From positions 17,708,501 to 17,772,500 of the forward strand of contig NC_051094.1 of NCBI RefSeq assembly GCF_901709675.1: a DNA stretch of 64,000 nucleotides. Reading direction: 5' to 3'. The notes under the pieces were generated by a model. It was not told the origin of the DNA and searched no databases. It was given only the letters and a program-made list of their open reading frames with translations. The translations under genes and the position numbers were made by a program. The stretch's first letter is position 1. Each line of letters starts with the position of its first letter. The DNA comes from Syngnathus acus (taxonomy: Eukaryota > Chordata > Actinopteri > Syngnathiformes > Syngnathidae). Below, piece after piece: positions 9,142-19,791 of this stretch.

Positions 9142-12100
9142 CCCCTCCGTGAGTCATCACCTTATTGTGGTGGAGGGGTTTGCATGCCCCAATGATCCTA
9201 GGAGCCATGTTGTCTGGGGCTTTATGCCCTGGTAGGGTCACCCATGGCAAAAGGGTCCTAGGTAAGGGGCCAGACAAAGCACGGCTCAGAAGACCCCTTA
9301 TGACGAGTAAAATATATGGACCTAGTTTTCCCTCGCCCGGACGCGGGTCACCGGGGCCCCCCTCTGGAGCCAGGCCTGGAGGTAGGACTCGAAGGCCGGG
9401 CACAGCCCGAAAAGAAAACGTGGGTCCCCCTTCCCATGGGCTCACCAACTGTAGGAGGGGCCAAAGGGGTCGGGTGCAAAGTGAGCTGGGCAGCGGCTAA
9501 AGGCGGGGACCTTGGCGGTCCGATCCCCGGCTGGAGAGGCTGGCTCTAGGGACATGGAATGTCACCTCTCTGGCTGGAAAGGAGCCCGAGCTGGTGTGTG
9601 AGGCAGAAAAGTTCAGACTAGACATAGTCGGACTTGCCTCCACACATAGTTTGGGCTCTGGTACAAGCCCTCACGAGAGGGGCTGGACTCTCTTCCACTC
9701 TGGAGTTGCCCACGGTGAGAGATGTCGAGCAGGTGTGGGCATACTTATTGCCCCCCGGCTGGGCGCCTGCACATTGGGGTTCACCCCGGTGAACGAGAGG
9801 GTAGCCTCCCTCCGCCTTCGGGTGGGAGGACGGGTCCTGACTGTTATTTGTGTCTATGCACCAAACGGCAGCTCAGAGTACCCACCCTTTTTGGAGTCCC
9901 TGGAGGAAGTGCTGGAGAGCGCTCCTTCTGGGGACTCCATCGTTCTACTGGGTGACTTCAATGCTCACGTGGGTAATGACAGTGAGACCTGGAAGGGCGT
10001 GATTGGGAGGAACGGCCCCCCCCGATCTGAACCCGAGCGGTGTTCTATTGTTGGACTTCTGTGCTCGACACGGATTTTCTATAATGAACACCATGTTCAA
10101 GCATAAGGGTGTCCATGTGTGCACTTGGCACCAGGACACCCTAGGCCGCAGTTCGATGATCGACTTTGTAGTCGTGTCATCGGATTTGCGGCCGCATTTG
10201 GACACTCGGGTGAAGAGAGGGGCGTTCAACTGATCACCACCTGGTGGTGGGTTGGCTCCGATGGTGGGGGAAGATGCTGGTCCGACCTGGCAGACCCAAA
10301 CGCTCTGTGAGGGTCTGCTGGGAACGTCTGGCAGAATCCCCTGTCAGGAAGAGCTTCAACTCCCACCTCCGGCAGAGCTTTTCCCACGTCCCGGGGGAGG
10401 CGGGGGACATTGAGTCCGAGTGGACCATGATCCGCGCCTCCATTGTTGAGGCAGCCGACCGGAGCTGTGGCCGTAAGGTCGTTGGTGCCTGTCGGGCAAT
10501 CCCCGAACCTGCTGGTGGACACCGGCGGTAAGGGATGCCGTCAAGCTGAAGAAGGAGTCCTATCGGGCCGTTTTGGCCTGCGGGACTCCGGAGGCAGCAG
10601 ACAGGTACCGGATGGCCAAGCGGAACGCGGCTTCGGCGGTTGCTGAGGCAAAAACCCGGGCGTGGGAGGAGTTTGGCGAGGCCATGGAAAATGACTTCCG
10701 GACGGCTTCGAGGAAATTCTGGTCCACCATCCGGCGTCTCAGGAGGGGGAAGCAGTGCACAGTCAACACTGTTTACAGTGGAGATGGCGTGCTGCTGACC
10801 TCGACTCGGGACGTCGTGAGTCGGTGGGGAGAATACTTCGAAGACCTCCTCAATTCCACCGACACGCCTTCCATTGTGGAAGCAGGGCCTGGAGACTCTG
10901 AGGCGGACTCTCCAATCTCTGGGGTTGAAGTCACTGAGGTAGTTAAAAAAAAACCTCGGTGCCAAGGCCCCGGGGGTGGATGAGATCCGCCCGGAGTTCT
11001 TAAAGGCTCTGGATGTTGTGGGGCTGTCATGGCTGACACGCCTCTACAGCATTGCGTGGACATCGGGGACGGTGCCTCTGGATTGGCAGACTGGGGTGGT
11101 GGTTCCCCTCTTTAAGAAGGGGGACCGGAGGGTGTGTTCCAATTACAGGGGAATCACACTCCTCAGCCTCCCTGGTAAGGTCTATTCAGGGGTGCTGGAG
11201 AGGAGGGTCCGTCGGGAGGTCGAACCTCGGATTCAGGAGGAGCAGTGTGGCTTTCGTCCTGGCCGTGGAACAGTGGACCAGCTCTTCACCCTCAGCAGGA
11301 TCCTCGAGGGTGCATGGGAGTTCGCCCAACCAGTCCACATGTGTTTTGTGGACTTGGAGAAGGCGTTCGACCGTGTCCCTCGGGAGGTTCTGTGGGGGGT
11401 GCTTCGGGAGTACGGGGTACCGAGCCAACTGATAAGGGCGGTTCGGTCACTGTATCACCGATGCCAGAGTTTGGTCCGCATTTCCGGCAGTAAGTCGGAT
11501 TCGTTCCCAGTGAGGGTTGGACTCCGCCAAGGCTGCCCTTTGTCACTGATTCTGTTCATAATTTTTATGGACAGAATTTCTAGGCGCAGCCGAGGGGGTC
11601 CGGTTTGGGGACCTCAGCATCGCGTCTCTGCTTTTTGCAGATGACGTGGTGCTGTTGGCTTCTTCAGGCCGTGATCTCCAGCTCTCACTGGAGCGGTTTG
11701 CAGTCGAGTGTGAAGCGGTCGGGATGAGGGTCAGCTCCTCCAAATCCGAGTCCATGGTCCTCGGTCGGAAAAGGGTGGAATGCCCTCTCCGGATCAGGGA
11801 TGAGATCCTGCCCCAAGTGGAGGAGTTCAAGTATCTTGGGGTCTTCACGAGTGAGGGCAGGATGGAGCGCGAGATCGACAGGCGGATCGGTACAGCGTCG
11901 GCAGTAATGCGGACTCTGTACCGGTCTGTCGTGGTGAAGAGAGAGCTGAGCCAAAAGGCAAAGCTCTCGATTTACCGGTCGACCTATGCTCCTACCCTCA
12001 CCTATGGTCACGAGCTATGGGTCGTGACCGGAAGAACGAGATCCAGGATACAAGCGGCCGAAATGAGTTTCCTCCGCAGGGTGTCCGGGCTCTCCCTTAG

Positions 12101-12446
12101 AGATAAGGTGAGAAGCTCGGTCATCCGGGAGAGACTCAGAGTAGAGCCGCTGCTCCTCCACGTTGAGAGGAGCCAGATGAGGGGGCTCGGGCATCTCAGC
12201 AGGATGCCTCCTGGACGCCTCCCTGGAGAGGCGTTCCGGGCATGTCCTACCGGTAGGAGACCCCGGGGACGACCCAGGATGCGCTGGAGAGACTATGTCT
12301 CTCAGCTGGCCTGGAAATGCCTTGGGATCCCCCGGGATGAGCTGGTTGAAGTGGCTGGGGAGAGGGAAGTCTGGGAGTCCCTCCTAAAGCTGCTGCCCCC
12401 GCGACCCAACCTCGGATAAGCGGAAGAAGATGGATGGATGGATATG
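9142..12446 (+). mobile_element. Endonuclease/RT LINE, near full length, broken
   Basis: A non-LTR retrotransposon with a single endonuclease plus reverse transcriptase ORF. The AP endonuclease part (about 9594-10230) has [11 protein letters not shown] and [12 protein letters not shown]. The RT part (about 10976-12419) has VVPLFKKGDRRVCSNYRGIT, EEQCGFRPGRGTVDQL, VHMCFVDLEKAFDRVP, RVGLRQGCPLS and the catalytic FADDVVLL (about 11634-11657). Reading continues in frames that switch near 10020, 10235, 10510, 10955 (an A9 run) and 11600, so it is inactive. The 5' leader is a GC-rich hairpin region shared with 61175-61325, and the 3' end is GGATAAGCGGAAGAAGATGG followed by (ATGG)n. An RTE-like or related clade is likely, not proven. 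Confidence 0.9.
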
Positions 12447-13662
12447 TTGTTTGTCATAAGGTATTCTGTGCACAAAAGATGATTAGTTGTTGAATTAATT
12501 TGAGAACATGTTGTTATAGGTTGTAATGTTAAAGGTTAAACGTGAATTTAGCAATAATGTGTCATTTCAAAATAAATGTGGCAATGATGTGTCACTTACA
12601 CATGAATGTACTGAGAATTGAGTAGAGAGGGGAGGGAGTGCTTTTTGATGGAACATGAGTGAAAGCGGGCTGCGGCAGATGTCACGCTGACACGAAGCGA
12701 CGGACGTCGCACGCTAAATTAAGCGTTGGAAAATTAGGGAGTCGATGAAGCATCTTTGAGAAAGCGTTGCTTCCACGAGAACAGAGTAGCATTCATGAGA
12801 ACCAGGATGAGAATCTCTGGGAACACAAAAGCATCTCTGGGAAGATGGACACCTTCTGGAAGACAAGGCACGTTGTACAAGCAGGTGGATGCCTCAGTCT
12901 ATTTTTAAAAATAGTCATGCGAAGAGGACTGAGCCCAAATCTGTATAAAAAGGTGATCCAACAGAGGGCGAGGCTTGTTTTGGTCCAAAGGGACGAGGTG
13001 CTGTCCGATTGCGCTAAACGTCCTTTATAAAAAGATAGATTTTTCATTCTTACTTAGATTAACCCAGGGTCTGTTAGAACGAATTTATACGATCTTCAAT
13101 TTGGACTTAGTCAAAATTTGAGCTTTAGATAGGAGAAGAGAAAAGGACAAGCATAGAGAATAAGAATGCCAATTTAGGATGGCGCTTCTCTTCTCTGTGG
13201 CCACTTAGATTTTTAGAGATTTTGGAATTAGCTGACCTGATCACTCACTTGTTCCATCAAATAGCACATGGTAACTGGGTACAACACGGACCCAGGCTAA
13301 ACTACAAGGGACTCGGAGGAGGTTTGGCTCCTAGACGTGCGGCACGCAGGCCCACCGGTGTGTGGACACGCCCTGGTGCCCACGAACCAGCCCCCAACTA
13401 TGGGTTAAATAGTACCACTGCCCAGTGGGCTCCTCGGGAGAGGAATGGGCTAAGGGAGTCAACCCCTACAGAAAATCAATTTCCCCTTGGGTTGGTGTCA
13501 GGAAGGGCATCCGGCTGTAAAAAGTTTTGCTCCAAAAATGTTCTCGGTATAGGACTCTCAACCACGAGATGGCCATTGACTGTCCCCGGTGGAAGAAAGC
13601 CATACTGAGAATCCAGTCCAACCCAGCGGCGCCTGGAACATGGACTTTAAACCGATGATGAT
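12447..13662. other. Unassigned segment; LTR- or promoter-like in places
   Basis: No gene. A TATA-like CTGTATAAAAAGGTG lies at about 12950 with CCTTTATAAAAAG about 70 bp on, reminiscent of an LTR, but no TG...CA pair or duplication was found. 13310-13560 is GC-richer and contains GTGTCAGGAAGGGCATCCGG, a phrase common in fish LINE-derived repeats, so part is probably a LINE fragment. Confidence 0.4.
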
Positions 13663-14161
13663 GGAGTGACACAGAAGGTTTGAAAAACTATTATGGCTTT
13701 TACGCACGCCCGGTCCTACTCTACGAAGCTCTCTTCCACTTCCGTGGCTGGAAGTCCAAACCGCCACATGCCTGGAAGTTTGTTTTGTTAAATAAAGAGC
13801 CGTTTACCAAACCCACGTCTTTCCTTGAACTTTGTTAACGCTACAATATAGTTATATACGAGATCTGTGGAATAACGACGAGGCTGACGTCAGGGCGCAC
13901 GCGCGGCGTTGTTGACAAAGGATGAGGAATTTGATCGATGGATTTAATGATTTAGAGTGCACAGATGGTTTGATAATACTATTGCTTATATAATAGTTAT
14001 TTGATATCTAATTTATATATCGTTATATGGGCCAGTGGAATATTTTGAAGTGCAAGCGCCGTCAGCTGCGCGCACCCATTGTTGACAAAGGACGATCGAT
14101 GGATTTAATGATTTGGAGTGACACAGATGGTTTGATAGCATTATTGCTTATATAATAGTTA

Positions 14162-15026
14162 CCGTTTTTTTCCGTGTATAATGCGCCCCCATGTATAATA
14201 CGCACCCTAAAAATGGCATGTTGATGCTGGAAAAAAGCCTGTACCCATGTATAATACGCACCCAATTTTTTATTTTATTTTTTTTAAGTCCCAATGATCG
14301 TCACACACGCAGGGAGGCAATGGGTCCCATTTTTATAGTCTTTGGTATGGTCTTAACTAGGCTGGATGTATTTTTTTTTGTTGGCGTTGATTTCTCCGAC
14401 TGCCCAGAAAGGCACCACCGCGATCAGATGAAAAGAGAGGAAAGTGACGTGCGGACATGTGAAAAAGGCGGCTCTGTATGGGAGAGACGTTGAAGAGGAA
14501 TAAAAACACCCTTGGAAACCAAAACTTGCCCCTCGTCGTGACTCGGAGCCGCAACAAATGTTTCGGATTTGTGTAGGGTACATTGTGACAGCAAACGAGC
14601 AGGTGATCGAGCAAGCGTCTGATACGAGAGCATTGCGTTCGTATGGAGCGTGTTTGAAGTGAACAGCAGAGACGAAAGGAACAAGGCAAAGTGTTGTGAA
14701 ATAAAATATTACCTGTAATACGCATTTTGTTATTTGCTGATTGTATTAAACTATCACATTCATTGTCAGTCAAGAAGAGAAGAGGACTATTATCCCTTCT
14801 TTGACGAAATGACCAGAGCACAGTACAAACACACTATTGTCGGTCAGTCCTGTTGTTGGTTTTGTTGTACCATGATTTTCTTTAAAAAAAATAATAAAAT
14901 AAAATAAATAAATAAATAAAAAAATTAAAAAAAATTTTTTAAATTTGTACCCATGTATAATGCGCACCCCAGATTTTAGGACAATAAATTAGTTACATTT
15001 TGCGCATTATACACGGAAAAAAACGG
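14162..15026 (-). mobile_element. Pogo-like MITE, copy C
   Basis: CCGTTTTTTTCCGTGTATAA and ACACGGAAAAAAACGG ends with TA at 14160-14161 and 15027-15028. Inserted in a tandem unit whose uninterrupted sister at about 13985-14010 reads ATAATAGTTATTTGATAT, showing that TA alone was duplicated. It retains only a small remnant of the SINE-A cargo (14286-14350) next to an internal deletion. Confidence 0.85.
14286..14350 (-). mobile_element. SINE-A remnant inside pogo-like copy C
   Basis: AAGTCCCAATGATCGTCACA then AGGGAGGCAATGGGTCCCAT: the two ends of the headless SINE-A with its middle deleted. Placed at the same side of the MITE as in copies A and D. Confidence 0.75.
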
Positions 15027-15474
15027 TATTTGATATATAGTTTATATATCGTTATATGGGCCTGTGGAATATTTTGAAGTGCAAGCGCCATCAGTGTCGC
15101 GCACGCATTGTAGACAAAGGACGATCGATGGATTTAATGAATTCGAGTGACACAAATGGTTTTATTAATGTGTTATTTATGTAATAGTTTTTTGAAGAAT
15201 TCTGAATGTTAGGTCAGGGCCGTTCTCAGCTCTTCGTTTGTGTTTATGTCACGTTAGCATACCTATCGTTTAGCCTGTTGTTGCTCGTTCATGACTGTTC
15301 TTGGTGTTGGATTTTGTCGAATAAATTGCGCCCCAAAATGCGACTTATACTCCGGAGCGACATACATGTTTTTTTCACTTTTTGGGCATTTTATGGCTGA
15401 TGCGATTTATACTCCGGAGCGACTTATAGTCCGAAAATTACGGTATATAAAAAGGATACATTCAGTTTCCAATA

Positions 15475-16340
15475 CAGTGGAGCCTCGGTTTTTGACCACA
15501 ATCCGTTCCAGAAGGCTGTTTGAGAAGTGAATCGTTCGAATTCCGAATCATGTTTCCCCGTTACAAATAATCTGTTCCAAGCCAAAAAAAACACTTTTTT
15601 AAAAGCATGTTTTCATTATTTTACACCATAAACTGCATAAATAAGTGAGCAGGTAATGTATAAATAAATAATGTAAATGATAAACTGAATTAATAGAGTA
15701 GGCTAGGCTGGGAAATGTATTGCCGTATCTGTAGCAACTCGCTTGTGTGTTTCATTCTAATAGTAAAAGATATATTTTTAAATTGTGAGGGAAAAAAAGC
15801 ACATCAAAACATTTATTTTTTATTTTTACCAATGAAAGACAACATTTCAAAGATCATGTGAAAGAAAACAGCAAAAACGTTTTCTTAATTTCAAAAAATT
15901 TCATTGTTTGGTAAGCACAGTCGCCCCTCTCGCAACATCACTTCGTTTAAGAGCGTCTTTGTTTTTCAGGATCAAGCTTATTGTCGATTTTGCCATGCAA
16001 AACCGCCGCGCCAACTCTGACACACGCACACCGGACTCATATTTTGCGATTAATTCTTTTTTAAATTTAACCGTTTTGCGCACTACTTTCCTCTTTTCGC
16101 CATGATCAGGTTTACTGCTCCCACTTGCTTCCTTTGGAGGCCTGATTAGAGTTGATGCAATCCTCAGAGTAACGAGAATGTAATAACGAACGGAGTCAGT
16201 TGGCATGCGGGTCCTCTCGGCTCATCTCGCAAGGTTCGACAACCGAAATTTCGTCCGACATCCGAAGCAAAAAAATCTCTGTTTTGTTTGAATACCGATT
16301 TGTTTGAGAACTGGGACGTTTGAAAACCGAGGCTCCACTG
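15475..16340 (-). mobile_element. Tigger/pogo element with N-terminal transposase remnant
   Basis: Terminal repeats CAGTGGAGCCTCGGTTTTTG and the complementary AAACCGAGGCTCCACTG are flanked by TA (15473-15474, 16341-16342). On the minus strand 15901-16206 encodes KRKVVRKTVKFKKELIAKYE followed by GVRVSELARRF and STISLILKNKDAL, the psq/CENP-B type helix-turn-helix that begins Tigger transposases. The DDE catalytic domain is absent, so this is an internally deleted element. Confidence 0.85.
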
Positions 16341-17398
16341 TACTATAAAGCTTGTGGTACCTTTTTAACCTTGCCTGCAAGCTGAATTCCCGCAGTATTT
16401 GTGAGATCACAAAACCCGAGAATCCATCTTGTCCTAAGCCCAATGATTTTCTCTGAGCTGAACCGCTGAGAGTGCAGACCAATCACAAAGCAACAACGTG
16501 TTTGGGGAGTAGGATATGCAGCTGTGACAAAAATAAGAAGTACCAAGGCCAGGGAAAACAAACAAACAAACAAACAAACAAACAAACAAACAAACAAACA
16601 AACAAACAAAAACATGGCGTTACCCGTGGATGAATGCATGGACGCTGCAATTAATTCTGTTCTCGCAGAATTACCCACATTTTCCTTTTTGTTTATTTTT
16701 AGCAGATGAAGATGCTGGTCACAGTATTGGCTTCCACTGCCGTGATTGATCAAAAGTAAAGTTTGTTTGACATGCACAAGGTGAAGCATCGGCCAATCAG
16801 GTCAATCACGGAGCAGTCCCAGATACTGGAGAACTCCTATGAGTGATTCACAAATCAATTTGATACCACATTTTGGAAGTAGAAATGCATCATACTAGAA
16901 CATAGTATCATAGTAGAACGGTGATGGAAAAAGAAAGTACAAAACAACCTCATCTATACTGAAGACAGATTCTGACAGGTATGATGGTGGAGATAGTTGG
17001 ACCCTAAATTCTGGGAGAAAGTACCTCCATTGTCCAATTTTAGAGCAATAATTTTATCTCATATTTACTGTAGCAACAACATATGAAGCAATGAGCGTAA
17101 CATACTCCAAGTTTCTTGTTAGCTTTTAGAACCTCAGAAAATAAAATTCCCCCTATTTGCAGGTATTAACACCTTTCAACACCTTCAGATATTCTGTGTT
17201 AGGAACATTCATCAACTGTGTTTGACAGATGGTCTCAAGTTTGAATTTTCTTTACTACACAATTGTATACACAAAGAAGAATGAGGATTTAGGTTGTAAA
17301 GGAATACTACGGTTGTTTGTTAAATAAATATGGTAAGTGTACTGCATGTAGAAATGGCAATATAGCGATCCACAAACGAGGGCATTTACCGCCATGTA
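16341..17398. other. Sequence just 3' of the stxbp1 stop codon
   Basis: On the minus strand this follows the stop codon and probably contains 3' UTR. I could not fix a poly(A) site: AATAAA on the minus strand appears near 16692 but without supporting context. A (CAAA)n microsatellite lies at 16557-16612. Confidence 0.45.
16557..16612 (+). repeat. (CAAA)n microsatellite
   Basis: About 13 perfect AAAC units. It produces an artificial repetitive open frame on the minus strand. Confidence 0.95.
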
Positions 17399-17508
17399 TC
17401 ATTGGGTTGACTGCTCCCCGGTGGTCTCAGGTGGTGCATTGGGGTCCATGAAATCTGGGTGCTGCAGTTCCTTCAGGTATTTCGGAGGTGTAAGGATATG
17501 GGTGGAAC
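17399..17508 (-). CDS. stxbp1: stxbp1 terminal coding exon
   Basis: Last coding exon of the Munc18-1-like gene, a Sec1/Munc18 protein that binds syntaxin and SNARE bundles and is needed for synaptic vesicle docking and fusion. On the minus strand a TTTTGCAG acceptor precedes two bases completing a Gly codon, then 35 residues starting STHILTPPKYLKELQHPDF and a TGA at 17399-17401. The GSTHILTP start is the family hallmark. The LQHPDF region resembles the longer mammalian C-terminal variant rather than the KLLDTLKKLNK variant, but the tail after PDF (rich in P, E, T, Q) is not conserved with what I know of mammals. No alternative terminal exon was recognised further 3'. Confidence 0.95.
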
Positions 17509-17703
17509 CTGCAAAAGACAAACAGCTTTGCTCAAAATTAATGCAGAGAGTCAACTGCAAAGTGCGATGAAAGCCAACAAAATGCACTGTTTTATTAAAA
17601 AAATTGGGTGCAGTATTTTTTACTATCCAACCTTAAAAAAAACGTGCTTATTGTTTCTTGTCACAGAGAATACACCATGGACTAGAAGCACGAACTAGAC
17701 GTA

Positions 17704-18863
17704 CAGTGCCTTGCAAAAGTATTCGGCCCCCTTGAACCTTTCAACATTTCCTGTTGGAAGATAAATCTCCGTCCCAGTCTCAGGTCTTTTGCAGACTCCA
17801 ACAGGTTTTCTTCCAGAATGGTCCTGTATTTGGCTCCATCCATCTTCCCATCAATTTTAGCCATCTTCCCTGTCCCTGCTGAAGAAAAGCAGGCCCAAAC
17901 CATGATGCTGCCACCACCATGTTTGACAGTGGGGATGGTGTGTTCAGGGTGATGAGCTGTGTTGGTTTTACGCCAAACATATCGTTTTGCATTGTGGCCA
18001 AAAAGTTCGATTTTGGTTTCATCTGACCAGAACACCTTCTTCCACATGTTTGGTGTGTCTCCCAGGTGGCTTGTGGCAAACTTTAAACGAGACTTTTTAT
18101 GGATATCTTTGAGAAATGGCTTTCTTCTTGCCACTCTTCCATAAAGGCCAGATTTGTGCAGTGCACGACTGATTGTTGTCCTATGGACAGACTCTCCCAC
18201 CTCAGCTGTAGTTATCTGCAGTTCATCCAGAGTGATCATGGGCCTCTTGCTGCATCTCTGATCAATCTTCTCCTTGTTTGAGATGAAAGTTTGGAGGGAC
18301 GGCCGGGTCTTGGTAGATTTGCAGTGGTCTGATACTCCTTCCATTTCAATATAATTGCTTGCACAGTGCTCCTTGAGATGTTTAAAGCTTGGGAAATCTT
18401 TTTGTATCCAAATCCGGCTTTAAACTTCTCCACAACAGTATCTCGGACCTGCCTGGTGTGTTCCTTTGTCTTCATGGTTCTCTCTGCGCTTTAAACAGAA
18501 CCCTGAGACTATCAAAGAGCAGGTGCATTTATGCGGAGACTTGATTACACACAGGTGCATTCTATTTATCATCATCAGTCATTTAGGACAACATTGGATC
18601 ATTCAAAGATCCTCACTGAACTTCTGGAGTGAGTTTGCTGCACTGAAAGTAAAGGGGCCGAATAATATTGCACGCCCCACTTTTCAGTTTTCTATTTGTT
18701 AAAAAAGTTTAACTTATCCAATAAATTTCGTTCCACTTCACGATTGTGTCCCACTTGTTGATTCTTGACAAAAAATTAAAATTTTATATCTTTATGTTTG
18801 AAGCCTGAAATGTGGCGAAATGTTGAAAGGTTCAAGGGGGCCGAATACTTTCGCAAGGCACTG
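17704..18863 (-). mobile_element. Tc1-like transposon, C-terminally deleted
   Basis: Ends CAGTGCCTTGCAAAAGTATT and complement ATACTTTCGCAAGGCACTG with TA duplications (17702-17703, 18864-18865). On the minus strand it encodes the N-terminal HTH (FGYKKISQALNISRSTVQ), an AT-hook-like linker, and the first catalytic Asp in FWSDETKIELFG with KHGGGSIMVWACF. A frameshift near 18250 splits the frame. Coding sequence stops at FIFQQ and runs straight into the right terminal repeat, so the second Asp and the final acidic residue of DDE are missing. Confidence 0.93.
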
Positions 18864-18995
18864 TATTTCCGGTAAAATCTCATTTGGCATCGCCCTTTCC
18901 AGTAAAGCCGGGCGTCGTCGTTTTAAATCGATTTTACTTTAGAGGATTTCTATGAATTTTTTCTGGGTTGTTATTTTATGTGTATGGTTTTTGTG

Positions 18996-19260
18996 TAGCG
19001 GCATGGTGGAGCACTGGTGAGCACGTCCGCCTCACAGTTCGGAGGCTGCGGGTTTGATTCCATCGCCGGCCCTCTCTGTGTGGAGTTTGCATGTTCTGCC
19101 CGTGCCTGCATGGGTTTTCTCTGGGTATTGTGGTTTCCTCCCACTTCCCAAAAACATGATTGAGCACTCCAATTTGCCCGTAGGTGAGAGTGCGAGTGCG
19201 GATGGTTGTTCGTCTCTGTGTGCCCTGTGATTGGCTGGCAACCGGTTGTGTGCCCTGATA
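18996..19260 (+). mobile_element. SINE-B, sense orientation, 3' truncated
   Basis: Starts AGCGGCATGGTGGAGCACTG with the tRNA-like head (GAGCACGTCCGCCTCACAG, GGGTTTGATTCC), followed by the common body to GCCCTGATATCCCTG. The LINE-like tail is missing. Confidence 0.82.
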
Positions 19261-19472
19261 TCCCTGTTCGTCATGGCGTAACTCTGCTTTGATGAGGAAT
19301 GGAGATGGTGGGTTGGTAACTTTCACATTGATACATTTTTAGCTACAGATAGCACTGAAGTCTACTAGGCATTTTTTTCCTGCTAATAATACAGCTGTCA
19401 ACCCCACAAGGGTGCCCTTTTTTAAAGAGGAAGCCAACCCCAAAAAATTATTTGCAAGAATATTGTAATGTT

Positions 19473-19677
19473 TGTTATTGTGTATTATGGGATGTGTGAG
19501 GGCGGGGGGGGGCGGTTGGGCAGGAAATGACGCGGAACGAGTATGGAGTGGATGTGTGTGAGTTGTGGCCGCCAGCAACTCGTGTAAGTATGCGTAAGTT
19601 GTTATTTTGAGTTCAATAAAAACGACTAAGTTGCACCCGCTACTGGTTTCATCTTTGACCACGTTGAGGGCATTACA
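19473..19677 (+). repeat. 5' LTR of the Gypsy element
   Basis: 205 bp, TG...CA, containing TTCAATAAAAACGACTAAG as poly(A) signal region. Confidence 0.92.
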
Positions 19678-19791
19678 TTTGGTGTCAGAAGTAGGATTTA
19701 TCTGCTGGCCACCCGACGTGTGTCAAGATGTTCAACGATCTCGTCTATCGGCGAGTGGTGAAGGAGGAAGCCGGACCATGCGGCGGCCCTG

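Larger units (their letters stand above)
13663..15443 (+). mobile_element. Pogo-like element with internal tandem units (left end lost)
   Basis: Right end GCGACTTATAGTCCGAAAAT followed by TACGG and TA (15444-15445). The inside repeats a unit of about 180 bp containing GATCGATGGATTTAATGA and GAGTGACACAGATGGTTT. It matches 32876-36162 (inverted) and 51795-53023. The left terminal repeat is missing, so this copy is truncated. It is interrupted by pogo-like copy C. Confidence 0.8.

Noticed and set aside
16343-16789. Minus-strand frame with FVCL repeats, membrane-like
   Set aside because: The hydrophobic repeat is a translated (CAAA)n microsatellite.
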